Assembly: GCF_014648055.1 (NCBI RefSeq)
Contig: NZ_BMQJ01000009.1
Location: forward strand, 60,332-124,331
DNA: 64,000 nt
Source of the DNA: Streptosporangium pseudovulgare
GTDB taxonomy: Bacteria; Actinomycetota; Actinomycetes; Streptosporangiales; Streptosporangiaceae
Reading direction: 5' to 3'
Positions 33,218 to 40,950 of this stretch are shown one piece after another. The notes under the pieces were generated by a model, which was given only the letters and a program-made list of their open reading frames with translations, ran no database searches and was not told the origin of the DNA. Within the stretch, counting starts at the first letter, position 1; every line of letters begins with the position of its first letter. The position numbers and the translations under genes are program-made.

Positions 33218-33224
33218 GCTGTAT

Positions 33225-33230
33225 AGGGTA
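33225..33230 (-). promoter_or_regulatory. -10 element for leaderless rlmB transcript
   Basis: TACCCT on the minus strand, 7 nt before the ATG at 33217, within the cysS-rlmB junction. It fits TAnnnT. There is no ribosome-binding site before the ATG. Confidence 0.45.
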
Positions 33231-33240
33231 CGGCCTGCGC

Positions 33241-34641
33241 TTACCGGGACAGTTCCCAACGGGGGCCCTGGGGGGTGTCCTCCACGGTGATCCCGGCCTG
33301 GGCGAGCTGGTCGCGGATGCCGTCGGCCGCCGCGAAGTCCTTGCGGGCCCGGGCCGCCTGGCGCTGTTCCAGGGCCACGCCGACCAGCGCGTCGACGGTG
33401 GCGCGCAGGCCGGTGTCGCCGCCGGAGGAGCGCCACTGCTCCGAGCGCGGGTCGAGGCCGAAGACGTCGAGCATGTTCTGTGTCTCGGCGAGGAGCCTGG
33501 CGACCTGCTCCTTGTTGCCCTGCGCCAGCGCCACGTTGCCCTCGCGGACCACCTCGTGGACGACCGCGAGCGCCTGGGAGGTGTTCAGGTCGTCGTTGAG
33601 GGCGTCCACGAACGGCTCGGGCAGCGGCGCGTGCGCGTCGACGTCGTGGATGACCTCGGCGGCGCGGGTGACGAAGCCCTCGATGCGCTGGTAGGCCGCG
33701 GCGGCCTCGAACAGCGCCTCCTCGGAGTACTCGATCGCGGAGCGGTAGTGCGGGGCGGCGAGGTAGTAGCGCAGCTCGACCGGGCGGATCTTCTTGGTCA
33801 CCTCGGGCACCAGCAGGGAGTTGCCGAGCGACTTGCTCATCTTCTCCGCGCCGATCTTGAGCATGCCGTTGTGCATCCAGTAGCGGGCGAAGCCGTCCCC
33901 GGCCGCCTGCGACTGCGTCAGCTCGTTCTCGTGGTGCGGGAAGACCAGGTCGACGCCGCCGCCGTGGATGTCGAAGGTCGGCCCGAGGTATTTGGTGGCC
34001 ATGGCCGAGCACTCCAGGTGCCAGCCGGGGCGGCCGCGGCCCCACGGGGTCGGCCAGCTCGGCTCGCCGGGCTTCTCGCCCTTCCACAGCGCGAAGTCGC
34101 GCGGGTCGCGCTTGGCGGAGTCGGTGTCGGTGTCGCCCGCGGCGCGGAGGTTCTCCGGTTTCTGGTTCGACAGCGAGCCGTACCGGTCGGCGTAGGAGAG
34201 GACGTCGAAGTAGACGTCGCCGTCGGAGGCGTAGGCGTGGCCGCGCTCGATCAGCCGCTCCATGAGCTCGATCATCTCGGGCACGTGGCCGGTGGCCCGC
34301 GGCTCGACGGTCGGCGGCAGGCAGCCGAGGATCTGGTAGGCCCAGGTGAAGGCGCGCTGGTTGCGCTCGGCGACGACGAACCACGGCACGCCCTCGGCCG
34401 CCGCGACCCGAATGATCTTGTCGTCGATGTCGGTGACGTTCCGGCAGAAGGTGACGTCGTAGCCCGACCGGATCATCCAGCGGCGGAGCACGTCGAAGTT
34501 GACGCCGGAACGGATGTGCCCGATGTGGGGAGGAGCCTGCACGGTGGCGCCACACAGGTAGATCGACGCCCGGCCGGGTTCGACCGGAACGAATTCGCGG
34601 ACCGTACGTACGCTGGTGTCGTATAGGTGCAGGGTGCTCAC
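33241..34641 (-). CDS. cysS: Cysteinyl-tRNA synthetase
   Basis: Class I aminoacyl-tRNA synthetase charging tRNA-Cys, 466 aa, full length. The catalytic motifs are [10 protein letters not shown] (HIGH) and EKMSKSLGN (KMSKS). The zinc site residues are the Cys in YLCGATVQ, the Cys of HLECSAM and the HHENE stretch. The absence of MshC-type context and the presence of the DALR-like C-terminal domain ([15 protein letters not shown]) indicate the tRNA ligase rather than the mycothiol ligase. The GTG at 34641 is 7 nt from the -10-like TAGCCT, and no ribosome-binding site is visible, so the mRNA is predicted to be leaderless. Confidence 0.95.
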   Translation of the reverse strand: MSTLHLYDTSVRTVREFVPVEPGRASIYLCGATVQAPPHIGHIRSGVNFDVLRRWMIRSGYDVTFCRNVTDIDDKIIRVAAAEGVPWFVVAERNQRAFTWAYQILGCLPPTVEPRATGHVPEMIELMERLIERGHAYASDGDVYFDVLSYADRYGSLSNQKPENLRAAGDTDTDSAKRDPRDFALWKGEKPGEPSWPTPWGRGRPGWHLECSAMATKYLGPTFDIHGGGVDLVFPHHENELTQSQAAGDGFARYWMHNGMLKIGAEKMSKSLGNSLLVPEVTKKIRPVELRYYLAAPHYRSAIEYSEEALFEAAAAYQRIEGFVTRAAEVIHDVDAHAPLPEPFVDALNDDLNTSQALAVVHEVVREGNVALAQGNKEQVARLLAETQNMLDVFGLDPRSEQWRSSGGDTGLRATVDALVGVALEQRQAARARKDFAAADGIRDQLAQAGITVEDTPQGPRWELSR

Positions 34642-34648
34642 GAAGGCA

Positions 34649-34654
34649 AGGCTA
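34649..34654 (-). promoter_or_regulatory. -10 element for leaderless cysS transcript
   Basis: TAGCCT on the minus strand with exactly 7 nt to the GTG start at 34641. Confidence 0.6.
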
Positions 34655-34840
34655 ACGCCTTACCTCACCTCACAAGCCGGGTTACGCGACGTTGACGTCG
34701 CTCAGGCGAGTCTTTTGCGGCCATTGACCGCCAATGGCATCAATGCCCATTTACGCGTGGCTTCGTGGCGAGCGCCCGCCGGTGACACGACCACGCCCGA
34801 CCACCCGACCACCAGGCCTCGGACCGGCACGATCGCCGCC

Positions 34841-34960
34841 GTGACGGCACCGATCCATCCGGCGGGCCACGTCCGTCCCTGTGCCACAGTCGCCACCGTG
34901 ACGGCACCGATCCATCCGGCGGGCCACGTCCGTCCCTGTGCCACGGTCGCCACCGTGACG
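34841..34960. repeat. 57-bp tandem repeat (two copies) in the cysS/DUF2637 gap
   Basis: Copies at 34841-34897 and 34898-34954 differ by one base, followed by the first 6 nt of a third. The unit begins GTGACGGCACCGATCC. It is a multiple of three and open on both strands, but no gene is supported in the gap 34642-35068, which otherwise holds only the cysS promoter. Confidence 0.92.
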
Positions 34961-35068
34961 CATCGGTCCGGAGAACGGTGGGCCCGCCGTACCGGACGCC
35001 CACGCCGGTCTGTCGTACGGTTCGCCGGACCGATCATTCCGTGACCGATTCTGTAGGCTCGAAGGGCC

Positions 35069-36814
35069 ATGGACGTGAAACCCCCCGCGGCGGCAGACCC
35101 GGTCTCCCGCCCGTCTGCGCCCCTGCCCGCACCCGCCCGGCCGAGCAGGGCGGCGATCGTGTTACGCCGCGTCGGAGTCGCCCTCGCCGGGATCTGCGTG
35201 GCCGCCCTCACCGCCGCCGCGTGCGTGCTCTCCTTCGAGGACCTGCGCGCGCTCGCCCTGACCGGCGCGGCGGATCCCGGGCTGGCCTACCTCTACCCCG
35301 CGGCCTTCGACGCGCTGCTCGTCATCGCGATGACCGCCGCGCTGCTGCTGTGGAACGGCCGCTGGCCGGCCCGCCTGCAGGCGGGCCTGGTGCTGGCGCT
35401 GCTGCTCGCCGCCGCGGCCGCCGCCGAGGTGACCACGGCGGTGCGGGCCCCGGTGGACGTACGGCAGGCGGCCGTCGGGGTGGCCGTCGCGCCGTGGGTG
35501 ATGGTGCTGCTGGCGCTGTGGCTCTGGTTCCTGCTGATCAAGCACGGCGCCGGCCGGCGGACCGCGTCCGGCCCGGGTACGGCGGGCCGGGACGGCCATG
35601 GCGGGTACGCGGGAGGCACCGGGGAGTACGCCGGGGGCTCCGGGGACGATGCCGGGCGGTGGGACCGCGATGACATCGTGCCGTTCCCGGACGCCGCCTC
35701 GGGCCCCATCGCGAGCGCGCCCTCCCCGGGCACCGCCTCCGGCCCCATCGCGGACGGCCCCTCCGCCACCGCGAGCGCGCCCTCCCCGGGCGCCACCCCA
35801 TATGCCGCCCCGACCGACGCCTCGACCGACGCGACGGACGGCGCGGCGGACGGCGCGGCGGACGGTGTCCCGGCCGGCGGTGACCACCCGCGGGCCGCCC
35901 GTCCCGTGGAGCGTGCCCCGCACACCCCGCCCGGGGAGCCGGTCCACCACGCTCCGGTGGAGACCCCGCTCGATCCGCAGGCCGCTCCGCCGCTGGAGTC
36001 GGCACCGCACCACGATCTGCCGCCCGCCGTTCCGCTGGTCGGTCCCACCCCGGCCCCGGAGACCCCCGAGGTCGACGAACTGCCGCCGGTCGGCGAGCCG
36101 GACCCGGACCCCGCCCCGGCGCGTCCCGCGGCTCCCGAAGCGCCCACCGGTTCCAGGCCCTCCACCGGCTTCGAGACCTCCGGTTCCGAGGACCCCGCCG
36201 GCCCCGAGTCCGCCGCCGGTTCCAGGTCCGCTCCCGTGACCCGGCCGGCCACCGGGTCGCCCGCCGGCCGGGAATCCTCCACGCCCCTCGGACGGCCTCC
36301 CGTCCAGGAGCCCTTCACGACCACCGGGCGGTCTCCCGTCGGGGAACCCTCCGCGGTCCCCGAGCCGTCCGCAGGCCCGGAGCCCTCCCCGGCCGCCGAG
36401 CCGCCCGCAGTCGGGGAATCCTCCGAGACCCCGCCCGTCCCCGAGCCGCTCGCCGCTCCCACGCCCGGCAGGCCGGTGCGCTGGGGGGATCTGCTCCGGC
36501 CCCCGAAGGGTGACGTGCTGGTCCATCCGCTCCGCCCCGCCGCACCGGAGGCCGAGGCCGCCGGGCAGGAGGCCGACGAGCGCGGGGACGACACCCAGCC
36601 GATGCTCGCGATCCCCGACGAGGACGAGAGCGGGGACGAGGAGCGGGATCCGGCGGGGAGGCCCGGGACGACGGGCTCTGTCCCGGATCCCGATCCGGCG
36701 CACAGCGCCGAGACCGCCGACCCCGACGAGGGGCCTGCGGACGGCGGGGCGGCCGGTACGGCCCCGCCGCCCTCGGGGCGCATGCGGAGCACGCCCACTC
36801 CGCCGGACGAGTGA
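35069..36814 (+). CDS. DUF2637 membrane protein with long Pro/Ser/Glu-rich tail
   Basis: Protein of 581 aa. The N-terminal 170 residues are a DUF2637 domain of four membrane helices: VALAGICVAALTAAACVLSF, LAYLYPAAFDALLVIAMTAALL, AGLVLALLLAAAAAAEVT and APWVMVLLALWLWFLLI. DUF2637 proteins occur in actinomycetes, often linked to plasmid or transfer functions (SpdB-like). The remaining 400 residues are low-complexity Pro/Ala/Ser/Glu, probably a disordered cytoplasmic tail, ending with an acidic patch (DEDESGDEERD). TAGGCT 9 nt before the ATG and GAAGGG just before it suggest a very short leader. Confidence 0.8.
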   Translation: MDVKPPAAADPVSRPSAPLPAPARPSRAAIVLRRVGVALAGICVAALTAAACVLSFEDLRALALTGAADPGLAYLYPAAFDALLVIAMTAALLLWNGRWPARLQAGLVLALLLAAAAAAEVTTAVRAPVDVRQAAVGVAVAPWVMVLLALWLWFLLIKHGAGRRTASGPGTAGRDGHGGYAGGTGEYAGGSGDDAGRWDRDDIVPFPDAASGPIASAPSPGTASGPIADGPSATASAPSPGATPYAAPTDASTDATDGAADGAADGVPAGGDHPRAARPVERAPHTPPGEPVHHAPVETPLDPQAAPPLESAPHHDLPPAVPLVGPTPAPETPEVDELPPVGEPDPDPAPARPAAPEAPTGSRPSTGFETSGSEDPAGPESAAGSRSAPVTRPATGSPAGRESSTPLGRPPVQEPFTTTGRSPVGEPSAVPEPSAGPEPSPAAEPPAVGESSETPPVPEPLAAPTPGRPVRWGDLLRPPKGDVLVHPLRPAAPEAEAAGQEADERGDDTQPMLAIPDEDESGDEERDPAGRPGTTGSVPDPDPAHSAETADPDEGPADGGAAGTAPPPSGRMRSTPTPPDE

Positions 36815-36938
36815 GGTCCTGACCGGGCCCACGGGTGCCTGACCGGGGACCCACGGGTGAAGGGCGGCCATGTCCGGATCCCGCTCGACCGGACCCGGCA
36901 GGGCTCGGCCGGCCTCGGCCGGCAAGGTGCCGGCCCAT

Positions 36939-36986
36939 GAGCAGAGGGCGGTGGCCGCGTCGTGACGCGACCACCGCCCTCTGCTC
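36939..36986. terminator. Terminator hairpin after the DUF2637 gene
   Basis: Sixteen-bp arms GAGCAGAGGGCGGTGG (36939-36954) and its reverse complement (36971-36986), extended by an inner CGCGTC/GACGCG stem after a single mismatch. It is about 125 nt downstream of the stop. Confidence 0.78.
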
Positions 36987-37301
36987 GATGCCGGACCGGC
37001 CCGCAGCTATTCGCTCACATCTCGGTGAGCGGCGCCCCACTGCGGACCGGCGCCCTGCTCACCTCCGCGCCCGTCCCCGGATGGACCGGGGCCGACCACC
37101 TCACGACATTTCGGGAAATGGTCTAAACGGTGGTGATCCACTCGTCTGCCGGGCCAACCGGGTGGGTCACCCGCGAAGGCGGTGGCGCCGTGCGGGCCGC
37201 CGCCTTCACCTCCGGGCCGGAGGGCGTTCTTCCGGGTCACGGCGGAGCGATCGGGGCCGGGTTGCCCCGCCGTACCGGTTGTTCTCCTCCGCGGAACCGT
37301 T
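36987..37301. other. Gene-free spacer between two long hairpins
   Basis: About 315 nt between the hairpins at 36939 and 37302. No plausible gene, promoter or repeat unit is seen. Shadow frames are Arg/Pro-rich without start signals. Confidence 0.5.
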
Positions 37302-37362
37302 CCGGGTCCCGTTCCGTGGATCTCCCGCCCGCTGCGGGGGAGATCCACGGAACGGGACCCGG
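37302..37362. terminator. 25-bp perfect inverted repeat, bidirectional terminator
   Basis: Arms 37302-37326 and 37338-37362 are exact complements (outer end CCGGGTCCCGTTCCG, inner end GGATCTCCC) with an 11-nt loop. It lies 35 nt beyond the stop of glsB1 and faces the DUF2637 gene, so it can serve convergent transcripts. It is unusually long for a simple terminator. Confidence 0.72.
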
Positions 37363-37397
37363 CGGCGGCTCACATCGCGGGCCTTACGCGCCGGGGG

Positions 37398-37670
37398 TCA
37401 CACCCTGGAGCTCGACCGCCGCAGACCGGCGACCAGGCCGACACCGACGGCGGCGAGGACGACCTGCATGACAAGCTCGATCCAGTCGATGCCGTCCGTG
37501 GTGGCCACGCCGAGGGACTGGGCGATCGCGGTGCCGATGAGCGCGGCGACGATGCCGACGGCGATGGTCAGGAACCAGCCGATCGGCTGCCGGCCGGGAA
37601 GCACGAGACGACCGAGGGCGCCGACGATGGCGCCGATGACGATGGCCCCGAGGATGGACGCGATGGTCAT
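37398..37670 (-). CDS. GlsB/YeaQ/YmgE-family stress membrane protein (copy 1)
   Basis: Small integral membrane protein of 90 aa with three hydrophobic segments: ILGAIVIGAIVGALGRLV, LTIAVGIVAALIGTAIAQSL and LVMQVVLAAVGVGLVAGL. The conserved LGRLVLPGRQPIG loop is the transglycosylase-associated (PF04226) signature. Family members are general-stress proteins of unknown biochemical role; no enzyme activity is established. ATG 37670 has GAGGAGG 7 nt upstream. A sigma-B-type promoter motif is upstream. A paralogue follows at 37763. Confidence 0.9.
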   Translation of the reverse strand: MTIASILGAIVIGAIVGALGRLVLPGRQPIGWFLTIAVGIVAALIGTAIAQSLGVATTDGIDWIELVMQVVLAAVGVGLVAGLRRSSSRV

Positions 37671-37716
37671 ATCAACCTCCTCAATGGGATGAGATCTTCA
37701 CCTCACGGGAAGGTCG

Positions 37717-37740
37717 CTACCCTCCGGACCGGAGTTATGC
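37717..37740 (-). promoter_or_regulatory. Sigma-B-type promoter motif for glsB copy 1
   Basis: On the minus strand GCAT-N14-GGGTAG matches the Streptomyces sigma-B consensus GNNT-N14-16-GGGTA(C/T) except for the last base, and lies about 47 nt before the start codon. Confidence 0.45.
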
Positions 37741-37762
37741 GTGGTGGCCGGGAAATCCTGGA

Positions 37763-38029
37763 TCAGGGACTTTTCCGCAGCTGCATCTGGGCGACGGCCA
37801 GCACCCCGATGACCGCGAGTGCGAGCTGGATGAGGTGCTCCCACCAGTCGATCCCCGGCGTGTCGGCGAGCCCGAGAGCGGCGGCGATGGCGGTGCCGAT
37901 GAGCGCGGCGACGATGCCGACGATGACCGTCATGCCGACGGAGATGTTCTGCCGGCCGGGAAGGATGAGGCGTGCCAGCGCCCCGATGACGGCACCGATG
38001 ATGATCGCGGCGATGATGGATCCGAGCAT
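37763..38029 (-). CDS. GlsB/YeaQ/YmgE-family stress membrane protein (copy 2)
   Basis: Paralogue of the previous gene, 88 aa: IIAAIIIGAVIGALARLILPGRQNI, VGMTVIVGIVAALIGTAIAAALG and WEHLIQLALAVIGVLAVAQ. The shared block VGIVAALIGTAIA and the (G/A)RL(V/I)LPGRQ loop show a tandem duplication of an older gene. ATG 38029 has GGGGGAGA about 8 nt upstream; the frame starting at 38086 is less likely. The spacing to copy 1 is 92 nt with a separate promoter motif, so the two may be expressed independently. Confidence 0.9.
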   Translation of the reverse strand: MLGSIIAAIIIGAVIGALARLILPGRQNISVGMTVIVGIVAALIGTAIAAALGLADTPGIDWWEHLIQLALAVIGVLAVAQMQLRKSP

Positions 38030-38069
38030 GTCCGGCTCTCCCCCCGATACGGAGCATGTCATCAGGGGG

Positions 38070-38095
38070 TTACCCAGGACGTTCACCGGTCATTC
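38070..38095 (-). promoter_or_regulatory. Sigma-B-type promoter motif for glsB copy 2
   Basis: GAAT-N16-GGGTAA on the minus strand, about 41 nt before the start codon. It has the same layout as the motif for copy 1. Confidence 0.4.
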
Positions 38096-38252
38096 GGGAA
38101 AGGTGGTGGCCCGCACCGCGCCAGTTGACGGGCCACCGCCCCGGATTCCTCGGCGGGCATTCCGCACCGCCCGCCGGAACGCTTTCGCGTTCGTAAAGAA
38201 GACGTCCGCCTCCCGGTTCGGGTTCACCCGCCGGGGGACATCCGTCTCCGGG

Positions 38253-38273
38253 TCCTGGCGCGCCGCGCCAGGA
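38253..38273 (-). terminator. Hairpin after ispF
   Basis: TCCTGGCGC-GCC-GCGCCAGGA, 9-bp perfect stem with 3-nt loop, about 60 nt downstream of the ispF stop. There is no U-run. The remainder of 38096-38332 shows no gene. Confidence 0.5.
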
Positions 38274-38332
38274 GACGCCGCCGGGTCCGGCGGCGCCGCG
38301 TCAGGCGATGCCCGTCCCCGGGTTCCGAATCA

Positions 38333-38800
38333 TCATGACGGGTTCTGACTCATCACGATCGCGGTCGCGACGGCCGCCACGCCCTCGCCCCGCCCGGTGA
38401 GGCCCAGGCCGTCGGTCGTGGTGGCGCTGACGCTCACCGGCGCGCCCACGGCCGCCGAGAGCACCCTCTCCGCCTCGGCCCGTCGCGGCGCGAGCTTGGG
38501 CCGGTTGCCGATCACCTGGACGGCCACGTTGCCGATCTCGAAGCCGGCCGCGCGCACCGTACGGGCGGCCTCGCCCAGCAGGGTGACGCCGGAAGCGCCC
38601 GCCCAGCGGGGGTCCGCGGTGCCGAACAGCCCGCCGAGGTCACCGAGACCCGCCGCGGACAGCAGCGCGTCGCAGGCGGCGTGTGCCGCCGCGTCACCGT
38701 CGGAGTGCCCGGAGAGACCCGTCTCTCCCGGCCAGTGGAGCCCCGCGAGGTGCAGCTCGCGACCGGATGCGAACGGGTGGACGTCGATTCCGACGCCCAC
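38333..38800 (-). CDS. ispF: 2-C-methyl-D-erythritol 2,4-cyclodiphosphate synthase IspF
   Basis: MEP-pathway enzyme for isoprenoid precursors, 155 aa, full length. It has the zinc ligands in [10 protein letters not shown] (Asp and His) and in [17 protein letters not shown], the loop [20 protein letters not shown], and the C-terminal [19 protein letters not shown]. The GTG at 38800 gives the canonical [10 protein letters not shown] start, 17 nt after the carD stop, so it is probably translated from the carD message. In many actinomycetes ispD or an ispDF fusion sits between carD and ispF, but no ispD domain is present here. Confidence 0.94.
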   Translation of the reverse strand: MGVGIDVHPFASGRELHLAGLHWPGETGLSGHSDGDAAAHAACDALLSAAGLGDLGGLFGTADPRWAGASGVTLLGEAARTVRAAGFEIGNVAVQVIGNRPKLAPRRAEAERVLSAAVGAPVSVSATTTDGLGLTGRGEGVAAVATAIVMSQNPS

Positions 38801-38817
38801 CCGCGGAAATATGGTGT

Positions 38818-39300
38818 TCAGGAGTTGAGAACCTCGTCCAGAAGTGCCTCGGCCTTGTCCTCGTTGGTCTTCTCCGCGAGCGCGAGCTCGCTGACCAGGA
38901 TCTGCCGGGCCTTGGCCAGCATTCGCTTCTCTCCTGCGGAGAGCCCGCGCTCCTTGTCTCGTCGCCACAGGTCGCGAACGACCTCGGCCACCTTGTTGAC
39001 GTCACCGGACGCCAGCTTCTCCAAGTTGGCCTTGTAGCGGCGGGACCAGTTCGTGGGCTCTTCGGTGTGAGGCATGCGAAGCACGTCGAAAACGCGCTCA
39101 AGGCCCTCTTGGCCGACGACATCGCGAACGCCGACGAGTTCGGCGTTGTCTGCCGGCACCTGGACGGTAAGGTCGCCCTTGTCGACCTTGAGAACCAGGT
39201 AGGTCCTTTCCTCACCCTTGATGGTCCGGGTCGTGATTGCCTCGATCCGAGCAGCCCCGTGGTGGGGGTAGACGACAGTGTCGCCGACCTGGAAAGTCAT
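38818..39300 (-). CDS. carD: CarD-family RNA polymerase-binding transcription factor
   Basis: Global regulator of 160 aa that binds RNA polymerase beta and stabilises open complexes, notably at rRNA promoters. The RNA polymerase-interacting Tudor-like domain is [18 protein letters not shown] through [17 protein letters not shown]. The C-terminal helical DNA-contacting domain contains [31 protein letters not shown] with the tryptophan that wedges at the bubble edge. AAGGGG lies 10 nt before the ATG. It heads a carD-ispF operon. Confidence 0.96.
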   Translation of the reverse strand: MTFQVGDTVVYPHHGAARIEAITTRTIKGEERTYLVLKVDKGDLTVQVPADNAELVGVRDVVGQEGLERVFDVLRMPHTEEPTNWSRRYKANLEKLASGDVNKVAEVVRDLWRRDKERGLSAGEKRMLAKARQILVSELALAEKTNEDKAEALLDEVLNS

Positions 39301-39561
39301 GTGACAAGTACCCCTTCCGCTGTACTCAAGAGTACCACGTATCCACAGCCTCCCGGAACAGTGAAATCACCATAACTGCAGGTCAAAGCGGCATCTTATG
39401 GCTTGACAAATGTTCTCCCCTGTGAATCGGCAGGCTGAAAAGCGGTCCCCACCTGCATTCGGCACTCCTCCGCGATCAGGTGGGTCGCCGGAAAACCCGG
39501 TATTGGACACGGATAGGGTTGGCCCTGTCCTGCATCCAGTGTGACAAGGAGACCCCGTACC

Positions 39562-40170
39562 GTGACCCGCAACAGCCGTCGCTGGGCGATCGCCGCCGCC
39601 GCGTTCCTCGCCGCCGCCCCCGTCCTGGCCGGCTGCGGTACCGGAGAGGACGCCAACACCAACAAGCCCTACCACCCGACCGAGGCCGTCACCGTCAGGC
39701 AGAACGGCATCGACATCTCCCAGGCGTTCTTCCTCGGCCCCGAGCCCGGCTCGAAGATCCAGGCCGGTGGGGCGACCCCGCTGTACATGTCGCTGGTCAA
39801 CAGCGCGCAGACCCCCGACCAGCTCGTCGGCGTCGGCGTCGACCCGGCCGTGGGCACCGCGAAGATCCCCGCACCCGTCGAGCTCAAGACGGGTCAGGGC
39901 GTGCGGGTCGGCACTCCCACGCCCACCATCGTGGTGGAGGGCCTGAAGCAGCCCCTGAGCGGCGGGGAGAGCATCAGGATCCAGCTGCAGTTCGCCAACG
40001 CGGGCATCATCCCGGTGACGGTTCCGGTCATCACCCGCAGCCGCGAGTTCGCCACCCTGGCTCCGGCGCCGGGCGGGGACCAGTCGTCCACGCCGTCCGC
40101 CACGCCGTCGGCGAGCCCCACGGAGGGTGCGACGGCATCGCCGTCCCCCAGCCCCTCCACCACCGAGTGA
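39562..40170 (+). CDS. Secreted lipoprotein of the phoU/carD neighbourhood
   Basis: Lipoprotein of 202 aa: n-region VTRNSRRW, hydrophobic AIAAAAFLAAAPV, lipobox LAGC. The mature part (YHPTEAVTVRQNGIDISQAFFLGPEPG, ATPLYMSLVNSAQTPDQLVGV, LKQPLSGGESIRIQLQFANAG) resembles the PCuAC/DUF461 copper-chaperone-like immunoglobulin fold, but the His/Met copper motif is not evident. The C-terminus is a Ser/Pro/Thr tail. GTG 39562 has AAGGAG 10 nt upstream. It lies between carD and regX3, an arrangement I recall from other actinomycetes. Role unknown. Confidence 0.72.
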   Translation: MTRNSRRWAIAAAAFLAAAPVLAGCGTGEDANTNKPYHPTEAVTVRQNGIDISQAFFLGPEPGSKIQAGGATPLYMSLVNSAQTPDQLVGVGVDPAVGTAKIPAPVELKTGQGVRVGTPTPTIVVEGLKQPLSGGESIRIQLQFANAGIIPVTVPVITRSREFATLAPAPGGDQSSTPSATPSASPTEGATASPSPSPSTTE

Positions 40171-40220
40171 CCGGCGGCGGCCGGCGCGGCTCCGCGCCGG
40201 CCGTGCCGCCGTGAACATGC

Positions 40221-40259
40221 GAAGGGGGCGTGCGGGACGACTTCCCGCACGCCCCCTTC
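40221..40259. terminator. Bidirectional terminator between lipoprotein and regX3
   Basis: Seventeen-bp perfect arms GAAGGGGGCGTGCGGGA (40221-40237) and 40243-40259 with a 5-nt loop. It lies between two convergent stops, 50 nt and 2 nt away. Confidence 0.85.
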
Positions 40260-40260
40260 G

Positions 40261-40950
40261 TCAGCTCTCCACGGGGTCGAACTTGTAGCCCAGCCCGCGG
40301 ACCGTGAGGATGCAGCGCGGGTTGGAGGGGTCGGCCTCGACCTTGGCTCGCAGCCGCTTGACGTGCACGTCCAGGGTCTTGGTGTCGCCCACGTAGTCGG
40401 CGCCCCAGACCCGGTCGATGAGCTGGCCCCGGGTGAGCACCCGACCGGCGTTGCGCAGCAGCACCTCCAGCAGCTCGAACTCCTTCAGCGGGAGCTGTAC
40501 CTGGTTCCCCCGGACGGCGACGACGTGCCGGTCGACGTCCATCCGGACCGGGCCGGCGGTCAGCACCGCCGACTCCGCCTCCTCGGTGTCGCCCTGGCGG
40601 CGCAGCACCGCGCGGATGCGGGCCACCAGCTCCCGGGAGGAGAACGGCTTGGTCACGTAGTCGTCGGCGCCCAGCTCCAGCCCGACGACCTTGTCGATCT
40701 CGCTGTCCTTGGCGGTGAGCATGATCACCGGGACGTTGGAACGCTGACGCAGCGAGCGGCAGACCTCGGTCCCCGGCAGGCCGGGCAGCATCAGGTCGAG
40801 CAGCACCAGGTCGGCGCCGTTGCGGTCGTAGGCGTCCAGCGCCTCCGGGCCGGTGGCCGCGACCGCGACCTCGAAGCCCTCTTTGCGCAGCATGTAGGAC
40901 AGGGCGTCGGAGAAGGACTCCTCGTCCTCGACGACAAGCACGCGGGTCAC
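40261..40950 (-). CDS. regX3: Phosphate-responsive OmpR-family response regulator RegX3/PhoP
   Basis: Response regulator of 229 aa controlling phosphate-starvation genes. Receiver domain: acidic pocket E8/D9, phospho-acceptor D52 in LLDLMLPG, conserved K in VTKPFSS. The winged-helix domain (about 130-228) has LPLKEFELLEVLLRNAGRVLTRGQLIDRVWG and KTLDVHVKRLRAKVE. GTG 40950 overlaps the stop of senX3 (GTGA), so translation is coupled. Streptomyces literature calls this gene phoP; the PHO box before phoU is its predicted target. Confidence 0.94.
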   Translation of the reverse strand: MTRVLVVEDEESFSDALSYMLRKEGFEVAVAATGPEALDAYDRNGADLVLLDLMLPGLPGTEVCRSLRQRSNVPVIMLTAKDSEIDKVVGLELGADDYVTKPFSSRELVARIRAVLRRQGDTEEAESAVLTAGPVRMDVDRHVVAVRGNQVQLPLKEFELLEVLLRNAGRVLTRGQLIDRVWGADYVGDTKTLDVHVKRLRAKVEADPSNPRCILTVRGLGYKFDPVES

